64,000 nt of DNA from Aliivibrio_A sp016764915 (GCA_965224595.1 OZ245058.1:3113594-3177593), one strand, 5' to 3'. Positions 8,100 through 17,134 are shown, counted from the first letter of the stretch. Notes: generated by a model from the letters alone, not told the origin. Translations and numbers: made by a program.

Positions 8100-9104
8100 G
8101 TGTCAAAGCTAGAAAATACAAGTAATTACCCTATGCAGCGCTTCAGCGTTGCCCCGATGCTAGATTGGACGGATAGACACTGCCGCCATTTCCTCCGTTT
8201 ATTAAGTGAACACACACTGCTTTATACTGAAATGGTGACGACGGGTGCCATTATTCATGGTCGCGGTGATTTTCTTAAATATAATGAAACTGAACATCCA
8301 GTCGCATTGCAGTTGGGTGGTTCTAACCCGACGGATCTAGCGCACTGTGCCAAGTTAGCGTTTGAACGTGGTTATGACGAGATTAACCTGAATGTGGGCT
8401 GCCCATCAGATCGGGTTCAAAATGGCCGCTTTGGTGCTTGTTTGATGGCGGAACCGCAGTTAGTGGCTGAGTGTGTGAGTGCCATGCGTGAAGTGGTGGA
8501 TATTCCTGTTACAGTGAAAACTCGCATCGGTATCGATGAGCAAGACTCTTACCAGTTTTTGACCGACTTTGTCGGTACAGTGCATGAGAAAGCGGGCTGT
8601 GATCAGTTCACCATCCATGCCCGAAAAGCTTGGTTGAAAGGGCTCAGTCCAAAAGAGAACCGAGAAATTCCACCACTGGATTACCCAAGAGCGTATCAAT
8701 TAAAAGCAGATTTTCCACAGTTGGTGATTGCAGTTAATGGTGGCATTAAAACCTTAGAAGAGTCTAAAGCTCATTTACAACATTTAGATGGTGTGATGAT
8801 TGGGCGTGAAGCGTATCAAAATCCATTTTTATTAGCAGAGGTGGATCAACAGCTTTTTAATAGTGACAAAGCGATCGTTAAACGCAGTGATGTGGTTCGT
8901 GCGATGTATCCGTACATTGAGCAACAGCTTACTGACGGTGCTCGATTAGGTCATATGACTCGACACATGATTGGTCTATTTCAAAGCTTGCCCGGTGGAA
9001 GACAGTGGCGTCGATATATCAGTGAAAATGCCCATAAACCAGGCGCTGGTATAGAGGTTGTGGAAGCCGCATTGGAAAAAATACCGAGTGAGCTGAATCT
9101 GTAA
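8100..9104 (+). CDS. dusA: tRNA-dihydrouridine(20/20a) synthase DusA
   Basis: 334 aa FMN enzyme that reduces uridine to dihydrouridine in the tRNA D-loop. Diagnostic segments: RFSVAPMLDWTDRHCR, LQLGGSNP, NLNVGCPSDRVQNGRFGACLM (catalytic Cys in GCPS), and VNGGIKTLEE plus GVMIGREAY for phosphate binding. Start taken as GTG 8100 with GAGG upstream; an ATG 11 codons in (8133) would also keep the whole domain. The 5' end is a known integration target and a broken integrase lies just upstream. Followed by pspG, the same neighbour as in E. coli. Confidence 0.95.
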   Translation: MSKLENTSNYPMQRFSVAPMLDWTDRHCRHFLRLLSEHTLLYTEMVTTGAIIHGRGDFLKYNETEHPVALQLGGSNPTDLAHCAKLAFERGYDEINLNVGCPSDRVQNGRFGACLMAEPQLVAECVSAMREVVDIPVTVKTRIGIDEQDSYQFLTDFVGTVHEKAGCDQFTIHARKAWLKGLSPKENREIPPLDYPRAYQLKADFPQLVIAVNGGIKTLEESKAHLQHLDGVMIGREAYQNPFLLAEVDQQLFNSDKAIVKRSDVVRAMYPYIEQQLTDGARLGHMTRHMIGLFQSLPGGRQWRRYISENAHKPGAGIEVVEAALEKIPSELNL

Positions 9105-9242
9105 CTTTAACAAGTGGCGAAATTAACCTGGTTATGGGTAAATTGCGCCGATTATTTTGGTTTGGACTGGAATCTCTAGACGGAAAATTGCCTGAAATTT
9201 CATAATGCATTGATTTTTAATGGATAAATTTTGTTAGATAAC

Positions 9243-9258
9243 TTGGCCTGATTACTGC
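9243..9258 (+). promoter_or_regulatory. Sigma-54 (-24/-12) promoter of pspG
   Basis: TTGGCCTGATTACTGC: GG and GC dinucleotides separated by exactly 10 bases, matching TGGCAC-N5-TTGC apart from the A of GGCA, the last base of that half and the first T of TTGC. It lies about 85 bp before the pspG start. pspG in enterobacteria is a PspF/sigma-54-dependent member of the phage-shock regulon, which fits. An upstream PspF enhancer was not identified. Confidence 0.68.
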
Positions 9259-9343
9259 TGTAGAAATATATAGAGTAGTGTGTTGTTCAATGCAGACTCT
9301 GAATTGGATTGAAACTAAATTAAATTTAAAAAGGACAATAGGT

Positions 9344-9550
9344 ATGTTAGAAATATTATTCTTACTCGTTTTTGCATTTATATTGATGTTTACGGGGGTT
9401 ACTATGATCAGCTTAGTTGCCGCCACCGTTGTGGGATTTGTCATCATGCTATTAGCCGGAATGGTAGGTGTTATGCTTAAAATGCTACCATGGATTATCG
9501 TTATTGCTGTTTGTGTATGGTTCTGTAAACATAAAATGAGCGATCAGTAA
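9344..9550 (+). CDS. pspG: Envelope stress response protein PspG
   Basis: 68 aa, almost entirely hydrophobic with two probable transmembrane segments and a short basic tail. The opening MLEILFLLVFAFILMFTGV and the central LKMLPWIIVIAV match PspG (YjbO), which supports the phage-shock response that protects the proton-motive force. The start is the ATG at 9344 with AAGGA upstream; an in-frame extension back to 9278 would run through the leader and lacks homology. Located after dusA as in E. coli and preceded by a sigma-54 promoter. Confidence 0.87.
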   Translation: MLEILFLLVFAFILMFTGVTMISLVAATVVGFVIMLLAGMVGVMLKMLPWIIVIAVCVWFCKHKMSDQ

Positions 9551-9650
9551 TACTCTCGATGAGAAGCTGTAATGATCCACTGCTTTTGGTATAGTGATGC
9601 ACAAATAAATACTTAACATTTACTTATATAAATGTAGCGTGGAGACTCAA

Positions 9651-10310
9651 ATGAACAAGCTTTCCCTACCACTTATTACCGCTTTAATCAGTAGTGGTAT
9701 GGCATTTTCAGCATTGGCTGAGTCCACTATCGATGTGAGTGTGGGAGCGGAAGTTTGGGGTTTTGACACAAAAATAGAAAATAGCCGGAAAGGGAGTGAT
9801 ACAACGGGTGCTATTTACGTGGCAATTGAACACCAGATCCCTTACGCACCTGATGTTAAATTACGCTATACCCCAATCGATACCAAAGAGGTCAGTTTTG
9901 ATCAAACGGATGTAACCTTCTATTATGAAGTGCTTACCACTAAAGAGATCTCGTTTGATATTGGTATGACCATGATGAATTTTTCAAACGGAGAATTTAC
10001 CAGTAACGCTGGTCAACACTTTACCTTTAGTGAGTGGGAAATGAACTGGTACGCGGATGCGTCTCTATTGATCCCAAATACAAATTTCTACATTTTTGGT
10101 CAGTTTGATTTTGGCTCTAACGATGAAACACGCACGATGGATGGTCAAGCTGGTGTGAAGTACCGTCGTAAATTCTTTGATACTAATATGGACATCAAGA
10201 TGGGTTACCGTGTGATGGACCATGAGTTTGGTTATTTTGAAGGTTTAGATAATATGGAAGGCAATGCGATGGTTGATGGCTGGTTTGCTGGTGTCGCGTT
10301 TAGTTATTAG
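9651..10310 (+). CDS. Outer-membrane beta-barrel protein, TIGR04219/YfaZ-like
   Basis: 219 aa with a clear signal peptide (MNKLSLPL, hydrophobic core, cleavage after ALAE near residue 23). The mature part is alternating polar/hydrophobic strands (STIDVSVGAEVWGF, GAIYVAIEHQIPY, VTFYYEVLTT) ending in GWFAGVAFSY with a C-terminal aromatic, as in outer-membrane barrels. It resembles the small family annotated TIGR04219 in vibrios; the function is unknown. Start at ATG 9651 after GGAG; a GTG 12 bases upstream is inside the ribosome site. Followed by a strong terminator. Confidence 0.78.
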   Translation: MNKLSLPLITALISSGMAFSALAESTIDVSVGAEVWGFDTKIENSRKGSDTTGAIYVAIEHQIPYAPDVKLRYTPIDTKEVSFDQTDVTFYYEVLTTKEISFDIGMTMMNFSNGEFTSNAGQHFTFSEWEMNWYADASLLIPNTNFYIFGQFDFGSNDETRTMDGQAGVKYRRKFFDTNMDIKMGYRVMDHEFGYFEGLDNMEGNAMVDGWFAGVAFSY

Positions 10311-10361
10311 TATTAAAGGATTTTGGTAAACAAACACTTCTATTAACCTAATATAGTCCTC

Positions 10362-10393
10362 AAGGCGCTGTTGTTATTAACAGCGCTTTTTTT
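10362..10393 (+). terminator. Rho-independent terminator after the outer-membrane protein
   Basis: Stem GCGCTGTT (10365-10372) pairing with AACAGCGC (10379-10386) around a 6-nt loop, followed by a run of seven T. Confidence 0.88.
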
Positions 10394-10483
10394 ATGCTCT
10401 ATTTTTATTATATCGACGGAAAAATGGGCATTTATTGATTTATAGACCATGCTTATCTAAAGATACTGCTGGAGAAACCGTAA

Positions 10484-10711
10484 ATGACGTTGAGTGAATT
10501 AAAGCTACTGTACCGCGAAGATGAGTTAGTTGAAGCTGTTATTGAACCCTCTGTAGAAGAGCATATGTGGATTGTGGAGTTCAGACATTCTGGAGGAGGG
10601 CTTATGTTGCTTACTGATATGAAAGGCAGTGAGGTGCGCTATCGCGACCTTGACTCCGCTTCAAAAAGTGCTTTGGCGGTGGGTTTTAACCAAGTACGCA
10701 TTGCCAGTTAA
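10484..10711 (+). CDS. Small conserved hypothetical protein
   Basis: 75 aa, MTLSELKLLYREDELVEAVI..., with GGAG nine bases before the ATG. It has a compact alpha/beta look: an acidic N-terminal helix, then WIVEFRHSGGGLMLLTD and a short basic C-terminal segment. No signal peptide or transmembrane segment. I do not recognise a named family with confidence. It stands alone between a terminator and the cysJIH promoter region, so it is not obviously part of the sulfur operon. Codon use and the ribosome site support it as real. Confidence 0.65.
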   Translation: MTLSELKLLYREDELVEAVIEPSVEEHMWIVEFRHSGGGLMLLTDMKGSEVRYRDLDSASKSALAVGFNQVRIAS

Positions 10712-10783
10712 TTGAAACGGCCCCTCTCTTCGAACCACTCTACTTAAAGCTAAAAGTTATAAAACATTCTTATCTATTCTTTC

Positions 10784-10842
10784 TTGTTATTTAAAGAAGT
10801 GGCTACTCTATAAGCACATAATGAATAAGTGCGTAATGAATA
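10784..10842 (+). promoter_or_regulatory. Putative cysJIH promoter and leader repeats
   Basis: TTGTTA (10784-10789) may be a -35, with TATAAG (10809-10814) as a loosely spaced -10. Just downstream is a direct repeat TAATGAATA at 10819-10827 and 10834-10842, in the AT-rich leader before cysJ. CysB-controlled promoters are AT-rich with degenerate repeats, so this could be a regulator contact, but no firm CysB site can be assigned. Confidence 0.32.
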
Positions 10843-10855
10843 GGGAAGTCGTGTC

Positions 10856-12661
10856 ATGTTACCGAAGGATTTGTCCGCAATAGCAGGGCCACTCAATGAT
10901 CAGCAACTCGGTCAGTTAAAACAAGCCAGCCAAGAGTTATCTTCTCAACAGATGGCCTGGGTAAGTGGTTATTTTTGGGGGCTTAGTCAAAACCAAACCA
11001 CAGAATCACATCCTACTCTCTCTTTATCTGCCGCCATTGAACCTGCAGGTAAACTGACCATTATCTATGCCTCACAAACCGGTAATGCGAAAGGAGTGGC
11101 AGAAGCACTCAAAGAAGAAGCTGTTGCAAGTGGAGTTGCAGTCGAGCTGTTTGATGCCAGTGATTACAAAGGTAAAAACCTCGCCAAAGAGAGCCACGTT
11201 ATTATTGTTGCCTCAACCAATGGTGAAGGTGAAGCGCCAGATAATGCCTTAACCCTTCATGAGTTTTTGCAATCTAAAAAAGCGCCAAAACTCAATAATC
11301 TAAAATACGCCGTGATCGGTTTGGGTGATTCGAGTTATGAGTTTTTCTGTCAAACAGCCAAAGATTTTGACCAATATCTCTCTAAGCTAGGTGCTCAGTC
11401 AATTGTTGAACGTTTAGATTGCGACGTTGATTATGACGTGCCAGCCGCAGAGTGGCGTCAACAAACATTAGTAAAAATAAAAGAGACACTCTCTACAGGC
11501 GCTGCAGAGGTTATCCAACTGCCTGTTGGACAGAAAAGCACGCATTCACACTATTCAAAACAAAATCCATACACCGCTACACTGCTGACTAACCAAAAGA
11601 TTACTGGCAAAGACTCAAGTAAAGATGTGCGTCATATCGAAATTGATCTTGAAGGTTCTGGCTTAAGCTATCAACCAGGTGATGCCTTGGGTGTGTGGTT
11701 TGAAAATAGCGCTGAACTGGCAGAGCAACTGTTAACGACCATTGGGCTGGACGGTTCTAAGGTGGTTGACGTTGAAGGGGAGTCATTGAGCATTAAAGAG
11801 GCGCTGATCAGTAAATATGAGATAACAGCCGCTAATCCTCAGTTAGTGAGCAAGTTTGCAGAACTTTCGGCCAGTAAGACACTGCAAAAGCTGGTGGAAG
11901 ATAAAGATAAGTTACGCGAATACGCAGGGAATACTCAGGTGTTGGATCTGTTTGTTGAGAAGAAAACCAAACTTAGTGCAGATCAATTACAAGGCATGTT
12001 AAGGCGATTGACCCCACGTCTCTATTCTATTGCTTCTAGCCAAGCTGAAGTGGAAGAAGAAGTGCACCTAACCGTTGGTTTAGTTGAGTATCAAAAAGAT
12101 GAACAGAGCCGTTTTGGCGGAGCATCTAGCTTCTTATCCCATCGTTTAGAAGAGGGAGGAGAGGTGAAAGTGTTTGTTGAGCACAATAATAATTTCAAAC
12201 TGCCTACCGACGACTCAACGCCAATTATTATGATTGGCCCGGGAACGGGTATTGCACCGTTTCGATCTTTTGTGCAAGAGCGAGAGAACCGAGAAGCAAG
12301 TGGAAAAAACTGGTTACTGTTTGGTGACCGTACTTTCACCGAAGATTTCTTATATCAGACCGAGTGGCAAAAATACCTTAAAGAGGGGGTTGTGACTCAA
12401 ATGGATGTGGCCTTTAGTCGCGACCAGCAGCAAAAAGTTTATGTTCAAGACCGCCTGTTAGAAAATGCTGAGCAGGTGTGGCAGTGGTTGCAAGAGGGCG
12501 CTTATATTTACGTCTGTGGTGATGCAACTCGCATGGCAAAAGATGTGAATGAAGCGTTGATCATCGTGGTTGAGCAGCAAGGACAGAAAAGCCGAGAGCA
12601 AGCGGAAGAATTTGTGAATAACTTAAGAAAAGAAAAACGTTACCAAAGGGATACTTACTAA
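10856..12661 (+). CDS. cysJ: Sulfite reductase [NADPH] flavoprotein alpha-component
   Basis: 601 aa. Supplies electrons from NADPH via FAD and FMN to CysI for the six-electron reduction of sulfite to sulfide. N-terminal flavodoxin domain (FMN loop YASQTGNAKG, residues 71-80; later STNGEGEAPDN), then an FAD-binding connection domain with RLYSIASS, and a C-terminal NADP domain with MIGPGTGIAPFRSF and YVCGDATRMAKDV. It ends in the conserved KRYQRDTY. Full length. Its stop overlaps the cysI start (TAATG), so the subunits are translationally coupled. Cytoplasmic. Confidence 0.97.
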   Translation: MLPKDLSAIAGPLNDQQLGQLKQASQELSSQQMAWVSGYFWGLSQNQTTESHPTLSLSAAIEPAGKLTIIYASQTGNAKGVAEALKEEAVASGVAVELFDASDYKGKNLAKESHVIIVASTNGEGEAPDNALTLHEFLQSKKAPKLNNLKYAVIGLGDSSYEFFCQTAKDFDQYLSKLGAQSIVERLDCDVDYDVPAAEWRQQTLVKIKETLSTGAAEVIQLPVGQKSTHSHYSKQNPYTATLLTNQKITGKDSSKDVRHIEIDLEGSGLSYQPGDALGVWFENSAELAEQLLTTIGLDGSKVVDVEGESLSIKEALISKYEITAANPQLVSKFAELSASKTLQKLVEDKDKLREYAGNTQVLDLFVEKKTKLSADQLQGMLRRLTPRLYSIASSQAEVEEEVHLTVGLVEYQKDEQSRFGGASSFLSHRLEEGGEVKVFVEHNNNFKLPTDDSTPIIMIGPGTGIAPFRSFVQERENREASGKNWLLFGDRTFTEDFLYQTEWQKYLKEGVVTQMDVAFSRDQQQKVYVQDRLLENAEQVWQWLQEGAYIYVCGDATRMAKDVNEALIIVVEQQGQKSREQAEEFVNNLRKEKRYQRDTY

Positions 12662-14364
12662 TGGATAAGACAGATAAAGCGCTTAAGTTATCGGATAATG
12701 AACGCCTAAAAAGAGAGAGCAACTTCTTACGTGGCACGATTGCAAAAGATCTGGATGATCGCATTACAGGCGGGTTCACTGCTGATAATTTTCAGTTGAT
12801 TCGATTCCACGGTATGTACCAACAAGATGACCGTGATTTTCGAGCTGAGCGTATTAAACAAAAATTAGAACCACTGCACAACGTGATGTTACGTGCTCGT
12901 ATGCCCGGTGGTGTGATTACCCCAAAGCAGTGGTTAGCAATTGATAAATTTGCGGAGGAGTACACTTCATATGGCAGTTTGAGACTCACCACACGTCAGA
13001 CATTTCAGTTTCATGGGGTACTAAAACCGAACATTAAATTGATGCACCAAACGCTGAACAAAATTGGTATCGACTCCATTGCGACCGCTGGAGATGTAAA
13101 CCGAAATGTATTGTGTACGACGAATCCAGTGGAATCTGAGTTGCATCAAGAGGCTTACGAATGGGCTAAAAGAATCAGTGAGCACTTACTGCCAAAAACT
13201 CGTGCCTATGCTGAAATTTGGTTAGATGGTGAGCGCCTTGAAACTACCGATGAGGAGCCAATTTTAGGCAGTACTTATCTGCCTCGTAAGTTTAAAACCA
13301 CGGTGGTGATTCCTCCGCAAAATGATGTGGATGTTCATGCCAATGATCTTAACTTTATCGCGATAGCTGAGCAGGGTAAATTGGTCGGTTTTAACGTGTT
13401 AGTGGGTGGCGGTTTAGCAATGACTCATGGAGATACTTCTACCTATCCACGTCGCGCCGATGATTTTGGTTTTATACCACTTGAGAAAACGTTAGAAATT
13501 GCAGCCGCAGTAGTCACCACGCAGCGAGATTGGGGCAATCGCTCAAATCGTAAGAATGCAAAAACCAAATATACCCTGGATCGTGTCGGTGTTGATGTGT
13601 TTAAAGCGGAAGTGGAGTCTCGTGCGGGTATTCAGTTTGAAGCCAGTCGTCCTTATGAATTGACTGAGCGCGGCGATCGAATCGGCTGGGTTGAAGGGAT
13701 TGATGGTAAACACCATTTAGCGCTATTTATCGAAAATGGACGCCTATTGGATTTTCCAGGTAAACCGCTGAAAACGGGTATGGCTGAAATTGCCAAAGTG
13801 CATACGGGTGACTTTAGAATGACCGCCAATCAGAATTTGATTGTGGCTGGAGTTGCGATAGAGAATAAAGAGCAGATTGAACAGATCGCGCGAGCTCATG
13901 GTTTGATGGATGATGGCGTCACTGAACAGCGTAAAAACTCCATGGCGTGTGTTGCCTTCCCGACTTGCCCATTGGCAATGGCAGAAGCGGAGCGAATGCT
14001 ACCGAAATTTGTGACCGACGTTGAGGCTATTCTCAATAAGCATCAGTTACCGGAAGAGGAGAGTATTATCTTAAGGGTAACAGGCTGTCCAAACGGATGT
14101 GGACGATCCATGTTAGCTGAGATAGGTCTAGTGGGTAAAGCACCTGGGCGTTATAACGTGCACCTTGGAGGTAATCGAAGTGGTACTCGAGTGCCTAAAA
14201 TGTACAAGGAGAATATCACTGAAGCGCAAATTTTAGCTGAAATTGATGGCTTGGTTGGTCGCTGGGCGACTGAGCGCCAAGAGGGTGAAGGATTTGGTGA
14301 TTTTACCATCCGCGCCAATATTGTGGCTGAAGTGATTATATCGTCGAGGGATTTTTATGCCTAA
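12661..14364 (+). CDS. cysI: Sulfite reductase [NADPH] hemoprotein beta-component
   Basis: 567 aa siroheme/4Fe-4S subunit that reduces sulfite to sulfide with electrons from CysJ. The cluster ligands are visible as C-x5-C (CVAFPTC, Cys430 and Cys436) and C-x3-C (GCPNGCGR, Cys476 and Cys480). Substrate and siroheme arginine/lysine segments (RLTTRQTFQFHG, DVNRNVLC, NRSNRKNAKTKY) are present. Length matches the E. coli protein. The siroheme cofactor would come from CysG, encoded about 5.6 kb downstream. Its end overlaps cysH by 8 bp. Confidence 0.97.
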   Translation: MDKTDKALKLSDNERLKRESNFLRGTIAKDLDDRITGGFTADNFQLIRFHGMYQQDDRDFRAERIKQKLEPLHNVMLRARMPGGVITPKQWLAIDKFAEEYTSYGSLRLTTRQTFQFHGVLKPNIKLMHQTLNKIGIDSIATAGDVNRNVLCTTNPVESELHQEAYEWAKRISEHLLPKTRAYAEIWLDGERLETTDEEPILGSTYLPRKFKTTVVIPPQNDVDVHANDLNFIAIAEQGKLVGFNVLVGGGLAMTHGDTSTYPRRADDFGFIPLEKTLEIAAAVVTTQRDWGNRSNRKNAKTKYTLDRVGVDVFKAEVESRAGIQFEASRPYELTERGDRIGWVEGIDGKHHLALFIENGRLLDFPGKPLKTGMAEIAKVHTGDFRMTANQNLIVAGVAIENKEQIEQIARAHGLMDDGVTEQRKNSMACVAFPTCPLAMAEAERMLPKFVTDVEAILNKHQLPEEESIILRVTGCPNGCGRSMLAEIGLVGKAPGRYNVHLGGNRSGTRVPKMYKENITEAQILAEIDGLVGRWATERQEGEGFGDFTIRANIVAEVIISSRDFYA

Positions 14365-15175
14365 TACTCTATTTTCTGAACCAAACAGCGCGGTGAGAAG
14401 AGCGGATAACCCAGTTGCTAAACTGACGCTCACAAAGTTGTTGTCACTGAACAAAGTTGACCAGATCTTAATGCTAGCGCAAATTAATTCTGAGCTGGAA
14501 GCGATGACCGCCCAACAACGTATTATTTGGGCTCTAGAGAATCTAGATGGTGTATCTGTGGTCTCATCCAGTTTTGGTATTCAAGCGGCAGTCATGCTGA
14601 AATTGGTGACCGATGCTCAACCTGAGATCCCAGTCGTGTTAACGGATACCGGTTACCTGTTTCCTGAAACCTATCAGTTTATTGATGAGTTAAGTGAAAC
14701 CCTACAACTGAACCTACAAGTTTTTCGCGCCAAAGAGAGTCCGGTGTGGCAAGAGGCAAGGTATGGAAAATTGTGGGATAACGGTGTTCAAGGTATTAAA
14801 CAGTATAACTTGATCAATAAAGTGGAACCGATGCGCCGTGCGTTTGAGAACCTGAATGTTTCAGTATGGTTTTCCGGGCTGCGCCGTGAGCAATCAAGCA
14901 GTCGAGCGACTCTGCCAATCCTTGCTATTCAAAATGGGGTGTTTAAATTCTTACCGATCATCGATTGGACCAACAAAGATGTACATTACTTCTTGGAGCA
15001 GACCGCATTGCCATATCATCCGTTAAGGGATCAAGGTTATCTGTCGGTTGGCGATACGCATACTACTCAGAAGTGGGAGCCAGGAATGAGTGAAGAGCAG
15101 ACTCGATTTTTTGGGCTACAGCGAGAGTGTGGATTGCATGAAGACCCTCAAGAAGAGGCGGGTTCAGGTATTTAA
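14357..15175 (+). CDS. cysH: Phosphoadenosine phosphosulfate (PAPS) reductase
   Basis: 272 aa. Reduces PAPS to sulfite and PAP using thioredoxin or glutaredoxin. The PP-loop-like start of the domain (SSFGIQAAVMLKL), WFSGLRREQSSSR and the C-terminal catalytic RECGLH (Cys258) are present. It lacks the paired CC motifs of the Fe-S APS reductases, so it is the PAPS-specific type, agreeing with the presence of cysC and cysQ. Last gene of cysJIH; a strong terminator follows. Confidence 0.97.
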   Translation: MPNTLFSEPNSAVRRADNPVAKLTLTKLLSLNKVDQILMLAQINSELEAMTAQQRIIWALENLDGVSVVSSSFGIQAAVMLKLVTDAQPEIPVVLTDTGYLFPETYQFIDELSETLQLNLQVFRAKESPVWQEARYGKLWDNGVQGIKQYNLINKVEPMRRAFENLNVSVWFSGLRREQSSSRATLPILAIQNGVFKFLPIIDWTNKDVHYFLEQTALPYHPLRDQGYLSVGDTHTTQKWEPGMSEEQTRFFGLQRECGLHEDPQEEAGSGI

Positions 15176-15179
15176 ATGA

Positions 15180-15210
15180 AGCGGAGGCATGCGAATGCCT
15201 CTGCTTTTTT
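15180..15210 (+). terminator. Terminator of cysJIH
   Basis: Perfect stem GAGGCAT (15184-15190) / ATGCCTC (15195-15201) with a GCGA loop, extended by outer pairs, then a T run to 15210. It abuts the 3' end of the convergent DUF2780 gene. Confidence 0.9.
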
Positions 15211-15667
15211 ATCCCCAGAGTTTGCCGAGAGAGTCGATAAGTCCTGTGCTGGTATCTTGTGAGGTTAAGTATTTTAAAATCAACGGCGCAAATTTTGTCA
15301 CCATACTGCTGTCTAAACCTAGTGCGCTAAAGACAGTATTTACGCTATCCATATTTCCCACCATCGATGACATACCAGTCGGTATGGATGACGTTAAACT
15401 CTCCAGTCCCGGAATCTTCGAATTGAGCTCACTCTGCTCAGATCCTGATAGGGAGTTACCTGCAAGCGCTAAAAGTGCCCCAGCACCACCTGCTGCTTGT
15501 TCCGTTGAGATACCCAATTGTTCGGTCAGTAAGCCAACGATTGGGTTTGATTCAGTCGCGGCCTCTTTTTTATCGCTACCTAACAGAGTCGATAAGCTAA
15601 AAGCATTGCTAGTAATGGGAGCTGAAAGCAGCAGTATTGAGCAGAGTAGTAGAATAATTTTTTTCAT
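15209..15667 (-). CDS. DUF2780-family secreted protein
   Basis: 152 aa with a signal peptide (MKKIILLLCSILLLSAPITSNA). The mature part is Ala/Gly/Ser/Leu-rich (LLTEQLGISTEQAAGGAGALLALAGNSLSG) and resembles the DUF2780 family (VcgC/VcgE-like in vibrios); the function is unknown. Probably periplasmic or secreted. A 161-aa open frame on the opposite strand is an antisense shadow. Convergent with cysH. Confidence 0.8.
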   Translation of the reverse strand: MKKIILLLCSILLLSAPITSNAFSLSTLLGSDKKEAATESNPIVGLLTEQLGISTEQAAGGAGALLALAGNSLSGSEQSELNSKIPGLESLTSSIPTGMSSMVGNMDSVNTVFSALGLDSSMVTKFAPLILKYLTSQDTSTGLIDSLGKLWG

Positions 15668-15730
15668 ACAATAACGTCCTTGAAAGAGTGTTGGTGAACT
15701 TTCTTGTTCTGTTATTAGGGTATCTTAGAT

Positions 15731-15760
15731 ATAAAAAAAGCGATACTCAAAGTATCGCTT
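15731..15760 (-). terminator. Terminator of fklB
   Basis: Ten-bp stem AAGCGATACT (15738-15747) / AGTATCGCTT (15751-15760) with a 3-nt loop; the adjoining A run at 15732-15739 gives a U tract for minus-strand transcripts. Confidence 0.88.
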
Positions 15761-15793
15761 ATTATTTGCTATCTATTACTTAGAAGTCTTATA

Positions 15794-16414
15794 TTAAAGA
15801 ATCTCTAGTAATTCAACTTCAAATACGAGTGCAGCGTATGGAGGGATAGATGCGCCAGCACCACGTTCGCCATAAGCAAGATCTTGAGGGATAGCCAGTT
15901 TCCACTTAGAACCAACAGGCATTAGCTGAAGAGCTTCAACCCAACCTTTGATTACGCCAGTAACAGGGAACTCTGCAGGTTGACCGCGAGTCACAGAGCT
16001 ATCAAATACAGTGCCGTCAGTTAGCATGCCGTGGTAGTGAACACTAACAGTTTTGTCAGAAGATGGAATTTCACCCGTACCTTCAGTTAATACTTCGTAT
16101 TGTAGACCTGATTCTAGTACCGTTACTTCAGAACGTAGAGCATTGTCTGTTAAAAACGCTTCGCCATCAGCTGAAGCTGTTTTAGATGCTTCTGAACGAA
16201 CTTCTTCAGCACGTGCGTGAAGAGCTTGAAGAGCGTTGTTGATCTCGTCAACTTCGATTTCAGGCATGTCGCCAGTTAAAGAGGTAGCAATACCTTTAGC
16301 GATCGCGGCAACGTTAAGTCCTTCAAGACCGCTTCCAGCAAGTTGTTGGCCCATTTGTAGACCAATACCGTAGCTTGCTTTTTGTTCAGTAGTTTCTAGT
16401 AGTACTTCAGACAT
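15794..16414 (-). CDS. fklB: FKBP-type peptidyl-prolyl cis-trans isomerase FklB
   Basis: 206 aa, the same length as E. coli FklB (FKBP22). N-terminal dimerisation domain (QKASYGIGLQMGQQL) and a C-terminal FKBP domain with VSVHYHGMLTDGTVFDSS, GVIKGWVEALQLMPVGSKWKLAIP and YGERGAGASIPPYAALVFEVEL. No signal peptide, so cytoplasmic. Catalyses Xaa-Pro isomerisation during folding. Divergent from ytfB, as in E. coli. Confidence 0.95.
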   Translation of the reverse strand: MSEVLLETTEQKASYGIGLQMGQQLAGSGLEGLNVAAIAKGIATSLTGDMPEIEVDEINNALQALHARAEEVRSEASKTASADGEAFLTDNALRSEVTVLESGLQYEVLTEGTGEIPSSDKTVSVHYHGMLTDGTVFDSSVTRGQPAEFPVTGVIKGWVEALQLMPVGSKWKLAIPQDLAYGERGAGASIPPYAALVFEVELLEIL

Positions 16415-16585
16415 GATGTTCTCTTTTTGTGGTTGATACCAAGTTTAGGCAAGAAGAATACCAGTTCTAGGCAGTCACGGTAAACTTTTGATACCTTATA
16501 AATGCCTTAATATGGCATAAAAAATAGAATTTATTGTCTAATCAGTGCTATAACCATTACAAGCGGTGTATGAAAAGGTAATGCA

Positions 16586-17113
16586 ATGAATCACATAAAG
16601 AAGAATCTTTTAGACAACTTAGATACAGCGTCGATTAGAATTAAAACGCTGTGGCTAGAGTTACCCGTCATTCATAGAAAAGCCATTTTAGTTATATCGT
16701 TGTTGACCTTGTTATTGCTGTTGCTCCCAACGGGTGATAAGCAAGGTGTCATTGAGCAACCCGTCGTCGTGGATGGTGAAAGGCGAGGGGTTGAATTAAA
16801 TACCGATAGTTTAAGTGAGCAACCACAGGTAACTCCGGAGCAGAATGTGAATACTGAGTGGCAACAGTATGAAGTGAAAGCGGGGGATACACTGTCTAAC
16901 GTATTTCGTAATAACCAACTGCCGCTGAAAGATCTCTACGCCATCGTTAAAGTCGAAGGAAGTGATAAACCTCTTAGTAACATCAAACAGGGGCAACTGG
17001 TTCGTTATAAGTTGAGCCCCAATGGTCAATTGGACATATTGCAACTGGAAAAAGAGGGCACCAGTGTGATGTTTTTCCGCATGTCAGATGGCAGCTTTGG
17101 ACGTAGCCGTTAA
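16586..17113 (+). CDS. ytfB: OapA/YtfB-family cell-envelope protein
   Basis: 175 aa. A cytoplasmic N-terminus, one transmembrane segment (about 36-48, AILVISLLTLLLLLLP), a linker, and a C-terminal LysM/OapA-type domain (YEVKAGDTLSNVFRNNQLPLKDLYAIVKVEG). In E. coli, YtfB is a cell-division-associated protein whose OapA domain binds glycan; in Haemophilus, OapA affects opacity and adhesion. Gene order next to fklB matches E. coli. Somewhat shorter than E. coli YtfB. Confidence 0.82.
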   Translation: MNHIKKNLLDNLDTASIRIKTLWLELPVIHRKAILVISLLTLLLLLLPTGDKQGVIEQPVVVDGERRGVELNTDSLSEQPQVTPEQNVNTEWQQYEVKAGDTLSNVFRNNQLPLKDLYAIVKVEGSDKPLSNIKQGQLVRYKLSPNGQLDILQLEKEGTSVMFFRMSDGSFGRSR

Positions 17114-17134
17114 TCTTATGTATGAATAAAACGA

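Noticed and set aside
15189..15674. 161-aa plus-strand open frame opposite DUF2780
   Set aside because: Antisense shadow: the minus-strand frame has a signal peptide and family resemblance, and the plus frame starts within the cysH terminator.
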